From Lachnospiraceae bacterium UBA3762 (GTDB taxonomy: Bacteria > Bacillota > Clostridia > Lachnospirales > Lachnospiraceae), in NCBI GenBank assembly GCA_002371615.1, contig DFGA01000011.1, positions 64,818 to 128,817 of the forward strand: a stretch of 64,000 bases of DNA, read 5' to 3'. The stretch's first letter is position 1, and the number at the start of each line of letters is the position of its first letter. Both the position numbers and the translations under genes were made by a program. The notes beneath the pieces are model-generated. The model worked only from the letters and a program-made list of their open reading frames with translations. It made no database searches and had not been told where the DNA came from. This document shows positions 29,783-39,075 of this stretch, in pieces.

Positions 29783-30205
29783 ATGATTCAGCTTATTGTT
29801 GGAGCCAAAGGCAAAGGCAAAACAAAACACTTACTTGAAAAGGTGAACAATGCGGTCAAGACCGTAGACGGTAATATTGTCTATCTTGATAAGAACTCTA
29901 AACATATGTATGAGCTCAAGAACAGGATCAGACTTATTAATACTTCCGAGTTTCCTTTCACTTCAACCGATGAGTTTTTCGGTTTTCTGTGCGGAATAGT
30001 TTCACAGGATCACGACCTTCAGGAAGTATATCTCGACAGCTTTATGGATGTCGCTTTTATTAAAGACAAAGACGCTGTTGAAGGCGTACTTGATAAATTC
30101 GAAAAGATCAGCAACCAGTTTGATGTGGATTTTGTTATCAGTGTTACAATGGAGCCTGATGAGGTTCCCGAGAAGTACAAATCACAGATTATCGTAGCAT
30201 TATAA
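29783..30205 (+). CDS. Small P-loop protein of unknown function
   Basis: 140 residues beginning with a beta strand and a Walker-A-like loop, LIVGAKGKGKTKHLLE. No convincing Walker B was identified apart from FVISVTMEPDE. GGAGG at 29771-29775 fixes the ATG at 29783. It is monocistronic: own promoter upstream, hairpin downstream. The pattern resembles Clostridial twitching-motility-ATPase-like small proteins, but no function is assigned. Confidence 0.8.
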   Translation: MIQLIVGAKGKGKTKHLLEKVNNAVKTVDGNIVYLDKNSKHMYELKNRIRLINTSEFPFTSTDEFFGFLCGIVSQDHDLQEVYLDSFMDVAFIKDKDAVEGVLDKFEKISNQFDVDFVISVTMEPDEVPEKYKSQIIVAL

Positions 30206-30223
30206 TATCAGATGAATACATTC

Positions 30224-30251
30224 GGAAAGTCCCGGCAAGCCGGGGCTTTCC
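30224..30251 (+). terminator. Strong GC-rich hairpin, probable terminator
   Basis: GGAAAGTCCCGG and CCGGGGCTTTCC form a 12-bp stem with one T-G wobble and a CAAG loop. Only a short CTTA follows instead of a long T-run, so termination is likely but may be partial; the next gene starts at 30265. Confidence 0.6.
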
Positions 30252-30264
30252 TTAAAATGTAAAG

Positions 30265-31689
30265 ATGACTTTGCGCAGGAAGAAGAAAAAAAAGCAGGAT
30301 GCGGCTAAAGGCCAGAAGGTTTCACATTTTGTCAAACCTATTACATTTAATCCGGGAGTACTCGTATTCCTGGTTATTTTTGTTTATATAATCATAATGG
30401 TGGTTTCATATTTCAGGCAAAGCCACATCACCCCTTATGAAGTAAAGCTTGGATCTCTGGCTATAAACAACACTTATGACGGTGTTATCCTGAGGGATGA
30501 GACGGTTATAACCAGTGATTTTTCGGGTTATATTAACTACTATGCCCGTGAATCCGAAAAGGTAAATGCGTTTTCAATGGTATATACCGTGGATTCCACA
30601 GGTAAACTTGCCGAAATGATAGGAGATGAGAGTGCTGATGAAAGCTCGATCTCCAACGAAAGCCTTTCGGATATCAAAAACAATATTTCAAGTTTTGCCG
30701 TTGATTTCAGACCCGAAAAATATATTGACACTTACAACTTCAAGTATAACATTGAAGGTACGGTCCTTAAACTTGCCAATACGGCTGTGCTTGCCAACAT
30801 TGACAAACTTCGGGCGGAAAACTATGCCGATTCAATTGATTTCGGTTATGCACCGGAATCCGGAGTGATCGAGTACTCTACCGACGGATATGAAGGCCTT
30901 ACGGCCGAGACGATAACTCCCGAACAGGTTAACGGCGAAGGATATGACAAGAATGTCCTTCATTCCAACGATCTGATATCCGAAGGAGATAATGCATACA
31001 AACTGATTACAAGCGAATTGTGGACCATTCTTATAGAAATTGACGAGGAACGCGCCAAAATTCTTGAAGAAGAGGATTATATTGAGGTCAGGTTCCTTAA
31101 GAATAATTATACAGCCTGGGCTGCTGTAAGCGTTTTGCGTCAAAACGGCAAGATATATGCCAAACTTGATTTTAATAATTCAATGATCACATTTGCTTCG
31201 GACAGATTTGTGGAGATCGAACTTCTTGATAATGCAAGAGAGGGATTGAAAATTCCCAATTCCGCAATTACCGAGCGTAATTTCTACCTGATCCCGGAAG
31301 CGTATCTGACAAGCGGCGGTAACTCCAATGATGAGGGATTTAATAAAGAATCTTATCTTGAAGACGGTACGTTGTCTGCGGAATTTGTTCCCGCAACGAT
31401 TTACAACAATGTTGACGGAATGCTCTACGTTGATGAATCTGTGTTTAATATTGGCGATTACGTTATAATGCCCGAAACAGGTGAGAGATATGCAATTTCC
31501 AAGCAGGCAAGCCTTATCGGCGTATATAACATCAATAAAGGTTATGCAGACTTTAAACAGATAACCATTCTTAATCAGAATGAAGAGTATGCGATAGTAA
31601 AATCAAACAGTGAATACGGTCTGTCGGTTTATGATTATATAGCATTAAAAGGTGATTCCGTAACAGAGAATGACTTTATATACGACTGA
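30265..31689 (+). CDS. HlyD-like membrane-anchored protein (efflux adaptor-type fold)
   Basis: 474 residues with a lysine-rich N-terminus (KKKKK), one membrane segment (about 30-50) and an extracellular region with adaptor-like strands (GVILRDETVITSDFSGYINYYARESEKV). No ABC transporter is adjacent. Proteins of this shape recur upstream of yggS-sepF in Lachnospiraceae, suggesting a cell-envelope or division role rather than export; that is inference. No strong ribosome site precedes the ATG. Confidence 0.72.
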   Translation: MTLRRKKKKKQDAAKGQKVSHFVKPITFNPGVLVFLVIFVYIIIMVVSYFRQSHITPYEVKLGSLAINNTYDGVILRDETVITSDFSGYINYYARESEKVNAFSMVYTVDSTGKLAEMIGDESADESSISNESLSDIKNNISSFAVDFRPEKYIDTYNFKYNIEGTVLKLANTAVLANIDKLRAENYADSIDFGYAPESGVIEYSTDGYEGLTAETITPEQVNGEGYDKNVLHSNDLISEGDNAYKLITSELWTILIEIDEERAKILEEEDYIEVRFLKNNYTAWAAVSVLRQNGKIYAKLDFNNSMITFASDRFVEIELLDNAREGLKIPNSAITERNFYLIPEAYLTSGGNSNDEGFNKESYLEDGTLSAEFVPATIYNNVDGMLYVDESVFNIGDYVIMPETGERYAISKQASLIGVYNINKGYADFKQITILNQNEEYAIVKSNSEYGLSVYDYIALKGDSVTENDFIYD

Positions 31690-31745
31690 CGGACATGGTT
31701 TATGATAACTAATAAAGTGGCTTATATGCACAACGGGGAAGAATT

Positions 31746-32444
31746 ATGATCAGGGAAAGATTAGAAAAAGTTCAAAACAGTATTTCTGAAGCGGTTAAAG
31801 CATCAGGACGGGATGATAAGGATGTCACACTTATTGCGGTCTCCAAAACAAAACCCGTAGAAATGATCAAAGAAGTGTATGATGCGGGAATAAGAGATTT
31901 CGGAGAAAACAAAGTTCAGGAGATAATAGATAAATATCCCAAACTGCCCTCCGACATCAGATGGCACCTTATAGGACATCTTCAGACCAACAAAGTAAAA
32001 TACATAATTGATAAAGTATGCATGATCCACAGTGTTGATTCTCTGAAACTTGCCCAGGAGATAAGCCGCCAGGCAATCAAGCATAATGTAACGGCTGATA
32101 TACTGATCGAAGTTAATGTTGCGGGGGAAGATACAAAGTTCGGTGTTAAACCCGAAGATACCCTTAGTCTTTGCGAGGAAATAAGTGCTCTTGCAAATGT
32201 CAGGATAAGAGGCCTTATGACTGTTGCGCCATTTGTCGATGATCCGGAAGAAAACAGAGCCGTTTTTTGTACTCTGCGGCAATTATTTGTTGACATAGAC
32301 GCCAAAAACATTGATAATGTCTGTATGGACTGTCTGTCTATGGGTATGTCAAACGATTATACCGTTGCGATTGAAGAAGGGGCGACATTTGTAAGGGTCG
32401 GGACATCGATATTCGGACAGAGAGATTATGGGGTCAAAGGATAG
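31746..32444 (+). CDS. yggS: YggS/PLPBP family PLP-homeostasis protein
   Basis: 232-residue PLP-binding barrel protein. The PLP lysine lies in AVSKTKP, and DFGENKVQE, WHLIGHLQTNK and SMGMSNDY are family hallmarks. It helps balance free PLP and has no established enzymatic reaction. It precedes sepF, the usual Firmicutes division-cluster order. Confidence 0.95.
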   Translation: MIRERLEKVQNSISEAVKASGRDDKDVTLIAVSKTKPVEMIKEVYDAGIRDFGENKVQEIIDKYPKLPSDIRWHLIGHLQTNKVKYIIDKVCMIHSVDSLKLAQEISRQAIKHNVTADILIEVNVAGEDTKFGVKPEDTLSLCEEISALANVRIRGLMTVAPFVDDPEENRAVFCTLRQLFVDIDAKNIDNVCMDCLSMGMSNDYTVAIEEGATFVRVGTSIFGQRDYGVKG

Positions 32445-32453
32445 GAGATTATT

Positions 32454-32966
32454 ATGGGTTTACTGGACAAAATGCTCGGCGCTATGAAATATGACGACGA
32501 GGATGAATACGAAGACGATTATTACGATGATGATTATGATGATAAGAGTTCATCACGTTCTGTTAATAAAAGAGCTGTAAAATCACAGACGCTTGATGAT
32601 GACGAGGATGATTCCAAGGCCAAAGCACCTGCCAGAACAACCCCGAGAAACGGACGAAACCGTATGATGAGTAACGGTATGGAAGTTTGTGTAATCAAGC
32701 CGACATCCGTTGAAGACGCAAGGGAGATCACTGACACACTTCTTGAGAATCACACTGTTCTTCTCAATATGGAAGGCCTGGATGTTGATATGGCACAGCG
32801 CATTATTGATTTTACCAGCGGCAGCACTTACGCGATTGGCGGGAATCTTCAGAAAATATCTCATTACATTTTTATTTTGACACCCAAAAATGTTGATGTA
32901 TCGGGGGATTTTCAGGAGATCTTATCCGGAGCCTTTGATGTTCCGGCCCTGAACAACAAATTCTAA
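32454..32966 (+). CDS. sepF: Cell division protein SepF
   Basis: 170 residues. The first ten form a membrane-targeting helix (MGLLDKMLGAMKY), followed by a very acidic Asp/Glu/Tyr linker (about 13-50) and the SepF core (VIKPTSVEDAREI, TVLLNMEGLD, AQRIIDFTSGSTYAIGG). SepF bundles FtsZ and anchors it to the membrane. GGAG precedes the start and a terminator follows. Confidence 0.95.
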   Translation: MGLLDKMLGAMKYDDEDEYEDDYYDDDYDDKSSSRSVNKRAVKSQTLDDDEDDSKAKAPARTTPRNGRNRMMSNGMEVCVIKPTSVEDAREITDTLLENHTVLLNMEGLDVDMAQRIIDFTSGSTYAIGGNLQKISHYIFILTPKNVDVSGDFQEILSGAFDVPALNNKF

Positions 32967-32970
32967 AACG

Positions 32971-33003
32971 AAAGCTTCCGATAAACAGTCGGAAGCTTTT
33001 TTT
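32971..33003 (+). terminator. Rho-independent terminator after sepF
   Basis: AAAGCTTCCGA pairs with TCGGAAGCTTT (11 bp), followed by a T-run to 33003. The aroB ribosome site begins immediately after the T-run. Confidence 0.92.
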
Positions 33004-33012
33004 GAGGTAAGT

Positions 33013-34107
33013 ATGGATCCTTTAAACATTTCTTATAAAAACAACGGCAGTTATCCTGTTGTCATTGAAAACAATTACGGTAAGCTTGCTGAAATGATAA
33101 GCGGTATGTTTCCGAACCTGCAGCGTATATGTATCGTCACCGACTCCAATGTGGCACCTTTATACCTTGATGCGGTGAGGTCATATGTTTCGGAATGTGC
33201 GGTAGTCGTTACTGAATACATATTTGATGCCGGAGAATCAAATAAAACACTGGACACAGTTAAAGGCTGCTATGATAAACTGCTTGCCTGTGATTTTAAC
33301 AGAAGAGATATGATAATAGGGCTTGGCGGAGGCGTTACCGGGGATGTTGCCGCCTTTATAGCGTCAACTTACATGAGAGGATGCCGCTTCGTCAACCTTC
33401 CGACGTCGCTTCTTGCTATGGCAGATTCGTCTGTGGGCGGTAAATGCGGAGTGGATTATGACAAGTACAAGAATATAGTGGGCAGTATATATATGCCAAG
33501 CCTTGTGTATGCTTCCACCGATGTCCTGAAAACACTTCCCGACAGGGAGTTTTCATCCGGTGTTGCCGAGATATTAAAAGCCGGGCTTATAAGGGATGCC
33601 AATTTCTATGAATGGCTGATTATGAATTTTTCCGAAATAATGGAAAAAGACGGTGAGGCGCTTAAATATATGCTCTCTAAAGCAGTAGAGATCAAGCAGT
33701 ACTATGTAACAAAAGATCCTTTTGAAGAAGGAGAGCGGATGATATTGAATTTTGGTCACACTATCGGACACGCTCTCGAAAAACACTTTGATTTCAAATA
33801 TCTTCACGGGGAATGTGTAGCCCTCGGAAGCGTTGCGGCTGCTTATATTTCGTATAAACGCTCAATGTTAAGTACAGAAGAATTCTATGAAATAAGGGAT
33901 ATGTTCGTTCCCTTTGATCTTCCGATAAGTCTGTATCCGTTTGATATTGAAAGTGTGTATTCCAATATCGGACATGACAAGAAAAACACTGATTCGGGAC
34001 TTAAATTCATATTATTGAAGAAGATAGGCAAAGCGGTTATTACTAACGATGTTACGGAAGACGAAATAAAGGAAGCTCTTAAAAGCCTGATAGTTGAATG
34101 GGATTGA
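33013..34107 (+). CDS. aroB: 3-dehydroquinate synthase
   Basis: 364 residues. It cyclises DAHP to 3-dehydroquinate in the shikimate pathway, using NAD and zinc. Visible landmarks are GGGVTGDVAAF, YMRGCRFVNLPTSLLAMADSSVGGKCGVDY, and the zinc histidines in NFGHTIGHALE and HGE. No other shikimate gene is nearby. Confidence 0.95.
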   Translation: MDPLNISYKNNGSYPVVIENNYGKLAEMISGMFPNLQRICIVTDSNVAPLYLDAVRSYVSECAVVVTEYIFDAGESNKTLDTVKGCYDKLLACDFNRRDMIIGLGGGVTGDVAAFIASTYMRGCRFVNLPTSLLAMADSSVGGKCGVDYDKYKNIVGSIYMPSLVYASTDVLKTLPDREFSSGVAEILKAGLIRDANFYEWLIMNFSEIMEKDGEALKYMLSKAVEIKQYYVTKDPFEEGERMILNFGHTIGHALEKHFDFKYLHGECVALGSVAAAYISYKRSMLSTEEFYEIRDMFVPFDLPISLYPFDIESVYSNIGHDKKNTDSGLKFILLKKIGKAVITNDVTEDEIKEALKSLIVEWD

Positions 34108-34108
34108 T

Positions 34109-34648
34109 ATGAACACTAAGTTTAAAAGATGCACTCTTGACCTCATACTTTTTATAGCTTTGATCATCGCCGACAGACTTACTAAAATGTGGGCGACATC
34201 AAGGCTTATGAACAATGAACCGATAACGTTGATCAAAAACGTACTTGAATTGTATTATCTTCCGAACGGGAACACAGGTGCTGCATTCGGAATACTGACC
34301 GGACACAGAACATTGTTTCTTGTAATTGCAGTTGCGGTTGTGGCTGCGATAGTATACATCATATGGAATTTGCCGCCCGATGCCAAATACAGACCGCTTG
34401 AAATACTCATGGTATTTATTGCCGCAGGCGGTGTTGGCAACATGATCGACAGGATCATGCAGGGCTATGTTGTGGATTTTATATATATTTCCTGCATCAA
34501 TTTCCCGATATTCAATGTTGCCGATATGTATGTTAGCGTTTGTACGGTAGTTCTCGCAATTATTATGCTTTTTAAATTCAAAGAGGAAGATTACAGCTGT
34601 CTTGAAAAGGCTCTAAAAGCCCCGTTTCAGAAGATCCGGACGAAGTAA
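34109..34648 (+). CDS. lspA: Lipoprotein signal peptidase (signal peptidase II)
   Basis: About 179 residues with four membrane segments. The catalytic aspartates lie in GNMIDRIMQGYVVDFI and FNVADMYV, and NTGAAFG is a family motif. It cleaves lipoprotein signal peptides; several predicted substrates occur in this window. The ATG at 34109 follows the aroB stop by one base; a TTG at 34094 is in frame but unlikely. Confidence 0.94.
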   Translation: MNTKFKRCTLDLILFIALIIADRLTKMWATSRLMNNEPITLIKNVLELYYLPNGNTGAAFGILTGHRTLFLVIAVAVVAAIVYIIWNLPPDAKYRPLEILMVFIAAGGVGNMIDRIMQGYVVDFIYISCINFPIFNVADMYVSVCTVVLAIIMLFKFKEEDYSCLEKALKAPFQKIRTK

Positions 34649-34650
34649 CC

Positions 34651-35562
34651 ATGAGAGAATATCTGCTTAATGTAGACGAAGATATGGAGAATGAGAGAAT
34701 CGACAAGTTCGTAACAAATGTTCTTGCCGATTTTTCACGTTCATATATACAAAAAATCATAGAATCCGGTGATCTGACCGTAAATAACAAGCTGATAAAG
34801 CCAAGCTACAAAGTCAGGAACAAGGATATAATCCTGGTCAGGACCGATTCGGTAATACCCGACATCACACCGGAAGATATTCCGCTTGATATTTTGTATG
34901 AAGACAATGACATTCTCGTAGTCAACAAACCGAAAGGAATGGTTGTCCACCCGGCACCGGGGCACTATGAGCATACACTTGTAAACGCAGTAATGTTTCA
35001 TTGCCGTCATAATCTTTCGGGGATAAACGGTGTAATGAGACCGGGAATAGTTCATCGTATTGACAAAGATACTACCGGATCATTAATAATATGCAAAAAT
35101 GACAGAGCACATGAATGCATAGCGGATCAGCTCGAGAAGCATTCTATAAAAAGAGAGTATCTTGCAATGGTAACAGGCGTTATTGAAAACAGCGGGACTG
35201 TTGACAAACCGATCGGAAGATCCGCATCCGACAGGAAAAAAATGTGTGTTACGCCTGGTGGAAAAAGAGCGGTTACTCATTATGAAGTTGTTAAGAATTT
35301 TGAAAAATTTACTCTGATCAGATGCCGTCTTGAGACAGGAAGGACCCACCAGATCAGGGTACATATGGCTTCCATCGGACACCCGGTTGCAGGGGATTTT
35401 GTGTACGGTAACGGAACAAAAACGCCCGTAGAAACATACGGACAGGCTCTGCATGCTTATCTTATCGGTTTTGTACATCCAACCACAGGAGAATATATCG
35501 AGCTTACGGCACCCCTTCCCGAGTATCTTAATTTGTTCATTAAATTGTGCGAAAAAGTTTAG
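34651..35562 (+). CDS. rluD: RluD-type 23S rRNA pseudouridine synthase
   Basis: 303 residues: an S4 domain (ERIDKFVTNVL, about 14-70) and a catalytic domain with HRIDKDTTG (Asp138). RTHQIRVHMASIGHPVAGD follows. The lspA-rluD neighbourhood is typical. The symbol reflects family and context rather than a demonstrated target. Confidence 0.9.
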   Translation: MREYLLNVDEDMENERIDKFVTNVLADFSRSYIQKIIESGDLTVNNKLIKPSYKVRNKDIILVRTDSVIPDITPEDIPLDILYEDNDILVVNKPKGMVVHPAPGHYEHTLVNAVMFHCRHNLSGINGVMRPGIVHRIDKDTTGSLIICKNDRAHECIADQLEKHSIKREYLAMVTGVIENSGTVDKPIGRSASDRKKMCVTPGGKRAVTHYEVVKNFEKFTLIRCRLETGRTHQIRVHMASIGHPVAGDFVYGNGTKTPVETYGQALHAYLIGFVHPTTGEYIELTAPLPEYLNLFIKLCEKV

Positions 35563-35581
35563 TAAATCTTCACAGAAAATA

Positions 35582-35610
35582 TAGATATTAAATGATGTTT
35601 GTGGTAAAAT
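35582..35610 (+). promoter_or_regulatory. Extended -10 promoter
   Basis: TAGATA (35582-35587), 17 bp, then TGG-TAAAAT (-10 at 35605-35610). The sequence TGTGGTAAAATATG is identical to that before mreB. It reads into the gene at 35661. Confidence 0.58.
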
Positions 35611-35660
35611 ATGTCATTATATGCGAACTCATATAATAAATAAATTACGGAGGGTTACTT

Positions 35661-36329
35661 ATGAGCGAAGAGAACAAAACAACAAATCCTTACACAGGCA
35701 CATCCAAACTATCCAACTACGATGTGACATCAATGCTTGAAAACGTCAAAGACGGGGATATGCAGATTATCGCACGCCTTCTCGTTGAGATGAAGAACGA
35801 GAATGAGGAGGCTCAGAAGAGGGTTAAACTCCAGAGTCTGTTCTCGTTATGTGCTTCTGTACTGTGCCTGATCCTTCTGATCGTTATGCTTGTTACGATC
35901 AAGAAATTCATTCCTCAGGTTGAAGGTGCCGTAGCAAATGCTAATGAACTCATCCTTTCGGTCAGCGAAGAAGTCGCTAATGTATCGGCTGTTGTTGAAG
36001 ATGCCACAGGCATAATTGATCAGGCCGGTGAGACAATGACAGTTGCCAGCAAGGCAATAACAGACGCCAGCGAAGTTATATCCGGAGTTAACGGTATGAT
36101 GGGTGAAGTTCAGTCTGTTGTAACCAACCTTGACAAGTCTACACAGGAACTTGCTGCTATCGACATCAACGCAATGCTTGAAAATGTCAACGGTCTCGTT
36201 GATACAAGCGAAAAGAGTCTCGCTGAGACAGTTAAGAAGATTGATGATATCGATCTTGAATCACTCAACAAAGCCATCAAGGATCTGAGTTCAATCATAT
36301 CTCCGTTGGCTAAACTGTTCAGAAGATAA
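35661..36329 (+). CDS. Hypothetical single-pass membrane protein with long coiled coil
   Basis: 222 residues: a soluble N-terminus (1-58), one membrane segment (about 62-85) and a long Ala/Val/Ser-rich helical region resembling methyl-accepting chemotaxis or DUF948-type helical rods (VANANELILSVSEEVANVSAVV). It ends with IISPLAKLFRR. Strong GGAGGG ribosome site, own promoter. Function unknown; no signalling tip motif is seen. Confidence 0.78.
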   Translation: MSEENKTTNPYTGTSKLSNYDVTSMLENVKDGDMQIIARLLVEMKNENEEAQKRVKLQSLFSLCASVLCLILLIVMLVTIKKFIPQVEGAVANANELILSVSEEVANVSAVVEDATGIIDQAGETMTVASKAITDASEVISGVNGMMGEVQSVVTNLDKSTQELAAIDINAMLENVNGLVDTSEKSLAETVKKIDDIDLESLNKAIKDLSSIISPLAKLFRR

Positions 36330-36372
36330 CAGTTGTATACAGTAAAATAATTATATCTAAGAAGGTTAATTT

Positions 36373-37989
36373 ATGATTGGCGCTGATGCAATCGTAAAAT
36401 GCCTGGAAAAAGAAGGGGTAACAACGCTGTTCGGGTATCCGGGAGTGGCGATTTGCCCCTTCTTTAACAGCATTTTGAACACTAAAATCGAATCAATACT
36501 TGTAAGGAGCGAACAGAACGCTGCCCATGCGGCGAGCGGATATGCAAGAGTTACCGGAAAACCGGGTGTTTGCGTGGCAACAAGCGGACCCGGAGCTACT
36601 AATCTTATAACCGGAATAGCAACAGCATATGCCGATTCCATTCCGCTTATCTGTATCACGGGTCAGGTGGACTCCAATCTGCTTGGGGGCGATGTGTTTC
36701 AGGAAGCAGATATTACCGGCGCTGCGGAAAGCTTTGTCAAATACAGTTACCTTGTTAAAAATGCAGCTGATATCCCCAGGATAATGAAAGAGGCATTTCA
36801 TATAGCCACCACCGGCAGAAAAGGGCCTGTTCTTATAGATATTCCGATCGATATTCAGAATAAGACTATTTCCGGGTTTAAGTATCCTGAATCCGTTAAT
36901 ATGCGTACCTATAAGCCGACTGTCAAGGGCCATGCCGTGCAGCTCAAAAAGGTCATTACCGAACTGCAAAAAGCTAAACGTCCCGTGATTTTAGCCGGAG
37001 GCGGCGTTATTCTGTCAGGCGCGAGAAAAGAGCTTCGTGATTTTTCGCACAAATACGGTATTCCCGTTGTCACAACGATGATGGGTATAAGTTCAATTCC
37101 ATCAGATGACCCTCTCTATTACGGAATGATCGGCAATAACGGAAGGTCATATGCCAATTATGCAATGGCCGAATCGGATCTGCTGATCGTTATAGGAGCC
37201 AGAATAGCCGACAGGGCAGTATCTTCACCTGATCTTGTGGCTAAAGATACCGTTCTTATCCATATTGATGTTGACCCTGCGGAAATAGGCAAGAATGTGG
37301 GGCCTACAATTCCGCTTGTAGGAGATATCAAAAATATATTCAATGATCTGGCAAAACAGGATGCCGTTTGTGATTTTTCAAAATGGGTAGGTGCTCTTGA
37401 TGAATGCCGATCTCAATCCATGCCCAGAAAGGCTCCGCGCAAGAGCTATGTTGATCCGGCAAAGTTTATTACAACTCTTTCCGAAAAGCTGGCAGATAAT
37501 GATATATATGTTGCCGACGTGGGACAGAACCAGATGTGGTCGTGTATGTATTATGTGGCAAAATCCGGGAAATTCCTGACAAGCGGAGGAATGGGGACAA
37601 TGGGATACTCGATCCCTGCAGCCATAGGAGCCAAAAAGGCCGATATGAAGAGAAATGTTGTGGCTGTTTGCGGTGACGGTTCTTTTCAGATGTCAATGAA
37701 TGAGCTTGCTACAATGGTCGAAAATAAGATACCCATCAAGATAGTCGTATTTAATAACGGTTATCTAGGGCTTGTAAGAGAGTACCAGCACAACACATAT
37801 AAAGCAAATTATTCGATGGTAAATCTCGGAACTGTTCCGGATCTTTCCAAAATTGCGGAAGCTTACGGCATTCCTTTTGTACGTTTGAAAAACGATAAGA
37901 ATATGAAAGAGACTATAGACAGTTTCCTTGCGGATAAGGGCCCCGCTCTTATGGAGTGTATGCTCGATCCTATGGATACTGTTAAATAA
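36373..37989 (+). CDS. ilvB: Acetolactate synthase large subunit
   Basis: 538-residue TPP enzyme making acetolactate or acetohydroxybutyrate for branched-chain amino acids. The catalytic-glutamate segment RSEQNAAHAASGYAR, SGPGATN and the TPP motif GDGSFQMSMNELATMVENKIP...NN are present. It is followed 15 bases later by a small subunit. No leader attenuator or T-box was seen in the 43-base gap upstream. Confidence 0.93.
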   Translation: MIGADAIVKCLEKEGVTTLFGYPGVAICPFFNSILNTKIESILVRSEQNAAHAASGYARVTGKPGVCVATSGPGATNLITGIATAYADSIPLICITGQVDSNLLGGDVFQEADITGAAESFVKYSYLVKNAADIPRIMKEAFHIATTGRKGPVLIDIPIDIQNKTISGFKYPESVNMRTYKPTVKGHAVQLKKVITELQKAKRPVILAGGGVILSGARKELRDFSHKYGIPVVTTMMGISSIPSDDPLYYGMIGNNGRSYANYAMAESDLLIVIGARIADRAVSSPDLVAKDTVLIHIDVDPAEIGKNVGPTIPLVGDIKNIFNDLAKQDAVCDFSKWVGALDECRSQSMPRKAPRKSYVDPAKFITTLSEKLADNDIYVADVGQNQMWSCMYYVAKSGKFLTSGGMGTMGYSIPAAIGAKKADMKRNVVAVCGDGSFQMSMNELATMVENKIPIKIVVFNNGYLGLVREYQHNTYKANYSMVNLGTVPDLSKIAEAYGIPFVRLKNDKNMKETIDSFLADKGPALMECMLDPMDTVK

Positions 37990-38004
37990 GTATTAAGGTG
38001 AATT

Positions 38005-38487
38005 ATGAAAAGGTTATATTCAATCCTCGTAGAAAACAGATCGGGAGTTCTCGCAAAAGTTTGCGGCTTGTTTGCAAGAAGAGTCTTTAATATAGATTCC
38101 CTCGCCGTGGGAGAAACCGACGATCCGAAAGTATCGTGCATTACGATACTCAGTTCCGGAAATGAAACTACTCTTGAACAGATCGAAAAACAGCTTAACA
38201 AAAAGATCGATGTGATCAAGATCAAAACATTTTCCGAAGAGGAGAGTATATCCAGAGAATTAATGCTTGTCAAAGTCAGATATACCAAATCAAACAGGCG
38301 CGAGATCATGGAAGTCTGTGAAATACTTGATGCCAAAATTGTTGATATGTCCAAGAATCTGATGATGATACAGATATGCGATACACCGGATAAAACCGCA
38401 CTTCTAATCAAAATGCTATCTGATGTGGCAATAATCGAAGTAGCCAGAACAGGTACTCTGGCCCTTCAAAAATGTTCACTTTCATGA
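38005..38487 (+). CDS. ilvN: Acetolactate synthase small (ACT) subunit, first copy
   Basis: 160 residues: an ACT domain (RLYSILVENRSGVLAKVCGLFARR..NIDSLAVG) and the C-terminal regulatory domain (EVARTGTLAL). It activates the large subunit and confers valine feedback. The usual GYNI segment reads VFNI. It is paired with ilvB by spacing; a second, diverged small subunit follows at 38569. Confidence 0.92.
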   Translation: MKRLYSILVENRSGVLAKVCGLFARRVFNIDSLAVGETDDPKVSCITILSSGNETTLEQIEKQLNKKIDVIKIKTFSEEESISRELMLVKVRYTKSNRREIMEVCEILDAKIVDMSKNLMMIQICDTPDKTALLIKMLSDVAIIEVARTGTLALQKCSLS

Positions 38488-38497
38488 TCCTGTTTCA

Positions 38498-38526
38498 TTG
38501 ACAACAAAAAATCAAAAAGATACAAT
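38498..38526 (+). promoter_or_regulatory. Consensus promoter between the two small subunits
   Basis: TTGACA (38498-38503), exactly 17 bp, then TACAAT (38521-38526). Transcription would start near 38533 and express the second small subunit with ilvC apart from ilvB. Confidence 0.82.
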
Positions 38527-38568
38527 AAATCTCGAAACTGCAAATAAATGTAAGGAGACATTATTGTT

Positions 38569-39063
38569 ATGATCAGAGTTATACAACTCATAGTCGACAA
38601 CACTTCCGGTGTACTGTCCAGAATATCCGGCCTGTTCTCACGGCGCGGATATAATATTGAGAGTATTACGGCCGGAATAACAGCCGATCCAAGATATACC
38701 AGGATCACAATAGTTACAAGCGGTGATGAGGACATTCTCGAACAGATCGAAAAGCAGGTCGGAAAACTCATCGATGTAAGAGATATAAGAGTTCTCGACC
38801 CCGATGATTCGGTATATCGTGAGCTTGTACTTATCAAAGTTAAAGTCGGAGAGGAAAAGAGACAGGCACTTATAACGGTATGCGATGTATTCAGATCCAA
38901 GATAATTGATATCACAAAAGATTCAATGATAATCGAACTTACGGGAACCCAGTCCAAGATCAACGCTTTCATCGAACTGCTTCAGGACTACGAGATACTT
39001 GAAATCGCAAGAACAGGTATAGCTGGCCTTCGCCGCGGCAGCGACGGGGTTGTTTATTTATAA
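38569..39063 (+). CDS. ilvH: Acetolactate synthase small (ACT) subunit, second copy
   Basis: 164 residues with the canonical IlvN/H start (IQLIVDNTSGVLSRISGLFSRRGYNIESITAG) and a C-terminal domain ending EIARTGIAGLRRG. It is clearly paralogous to the gene at 38005 but closer to the family consensus. AAGGAG precedes the start. It sits directly before ilvC under its own promoter, so it may provide separate regulation or a different partner specificity. Confidence 0.92.
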   Translation: MIRVIQLIVDNTSGVLSRISGLFSRRGYNIESITAGITADPRYTRITIVTSGDEDILEQIEKQVGKLIDVRDIRVLDPDDSVYRELVLIKVKVGEEKRQALITVCDVFRSKIIDITKDSMIIELTGTQSKINAFIELLQDYEILEIARTGIAGLRRGSDGVVYL

Positions 39064-39075
39064 GGAGGAGAAAAA

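Noticed and set aside
33001..33012. Terminator T-run next to the aroB ribosome site as a regulatory switch
   Set aside because: No alternative antiterminator pairing is visible; it is a simple terminator close to the next gene.
4470..35562. Two RluA-type synthases as a recent duplication
   Set aside because: They differ in active-site motif (NRLD versus HRID), length and context, so they are separate ancient paralogues.
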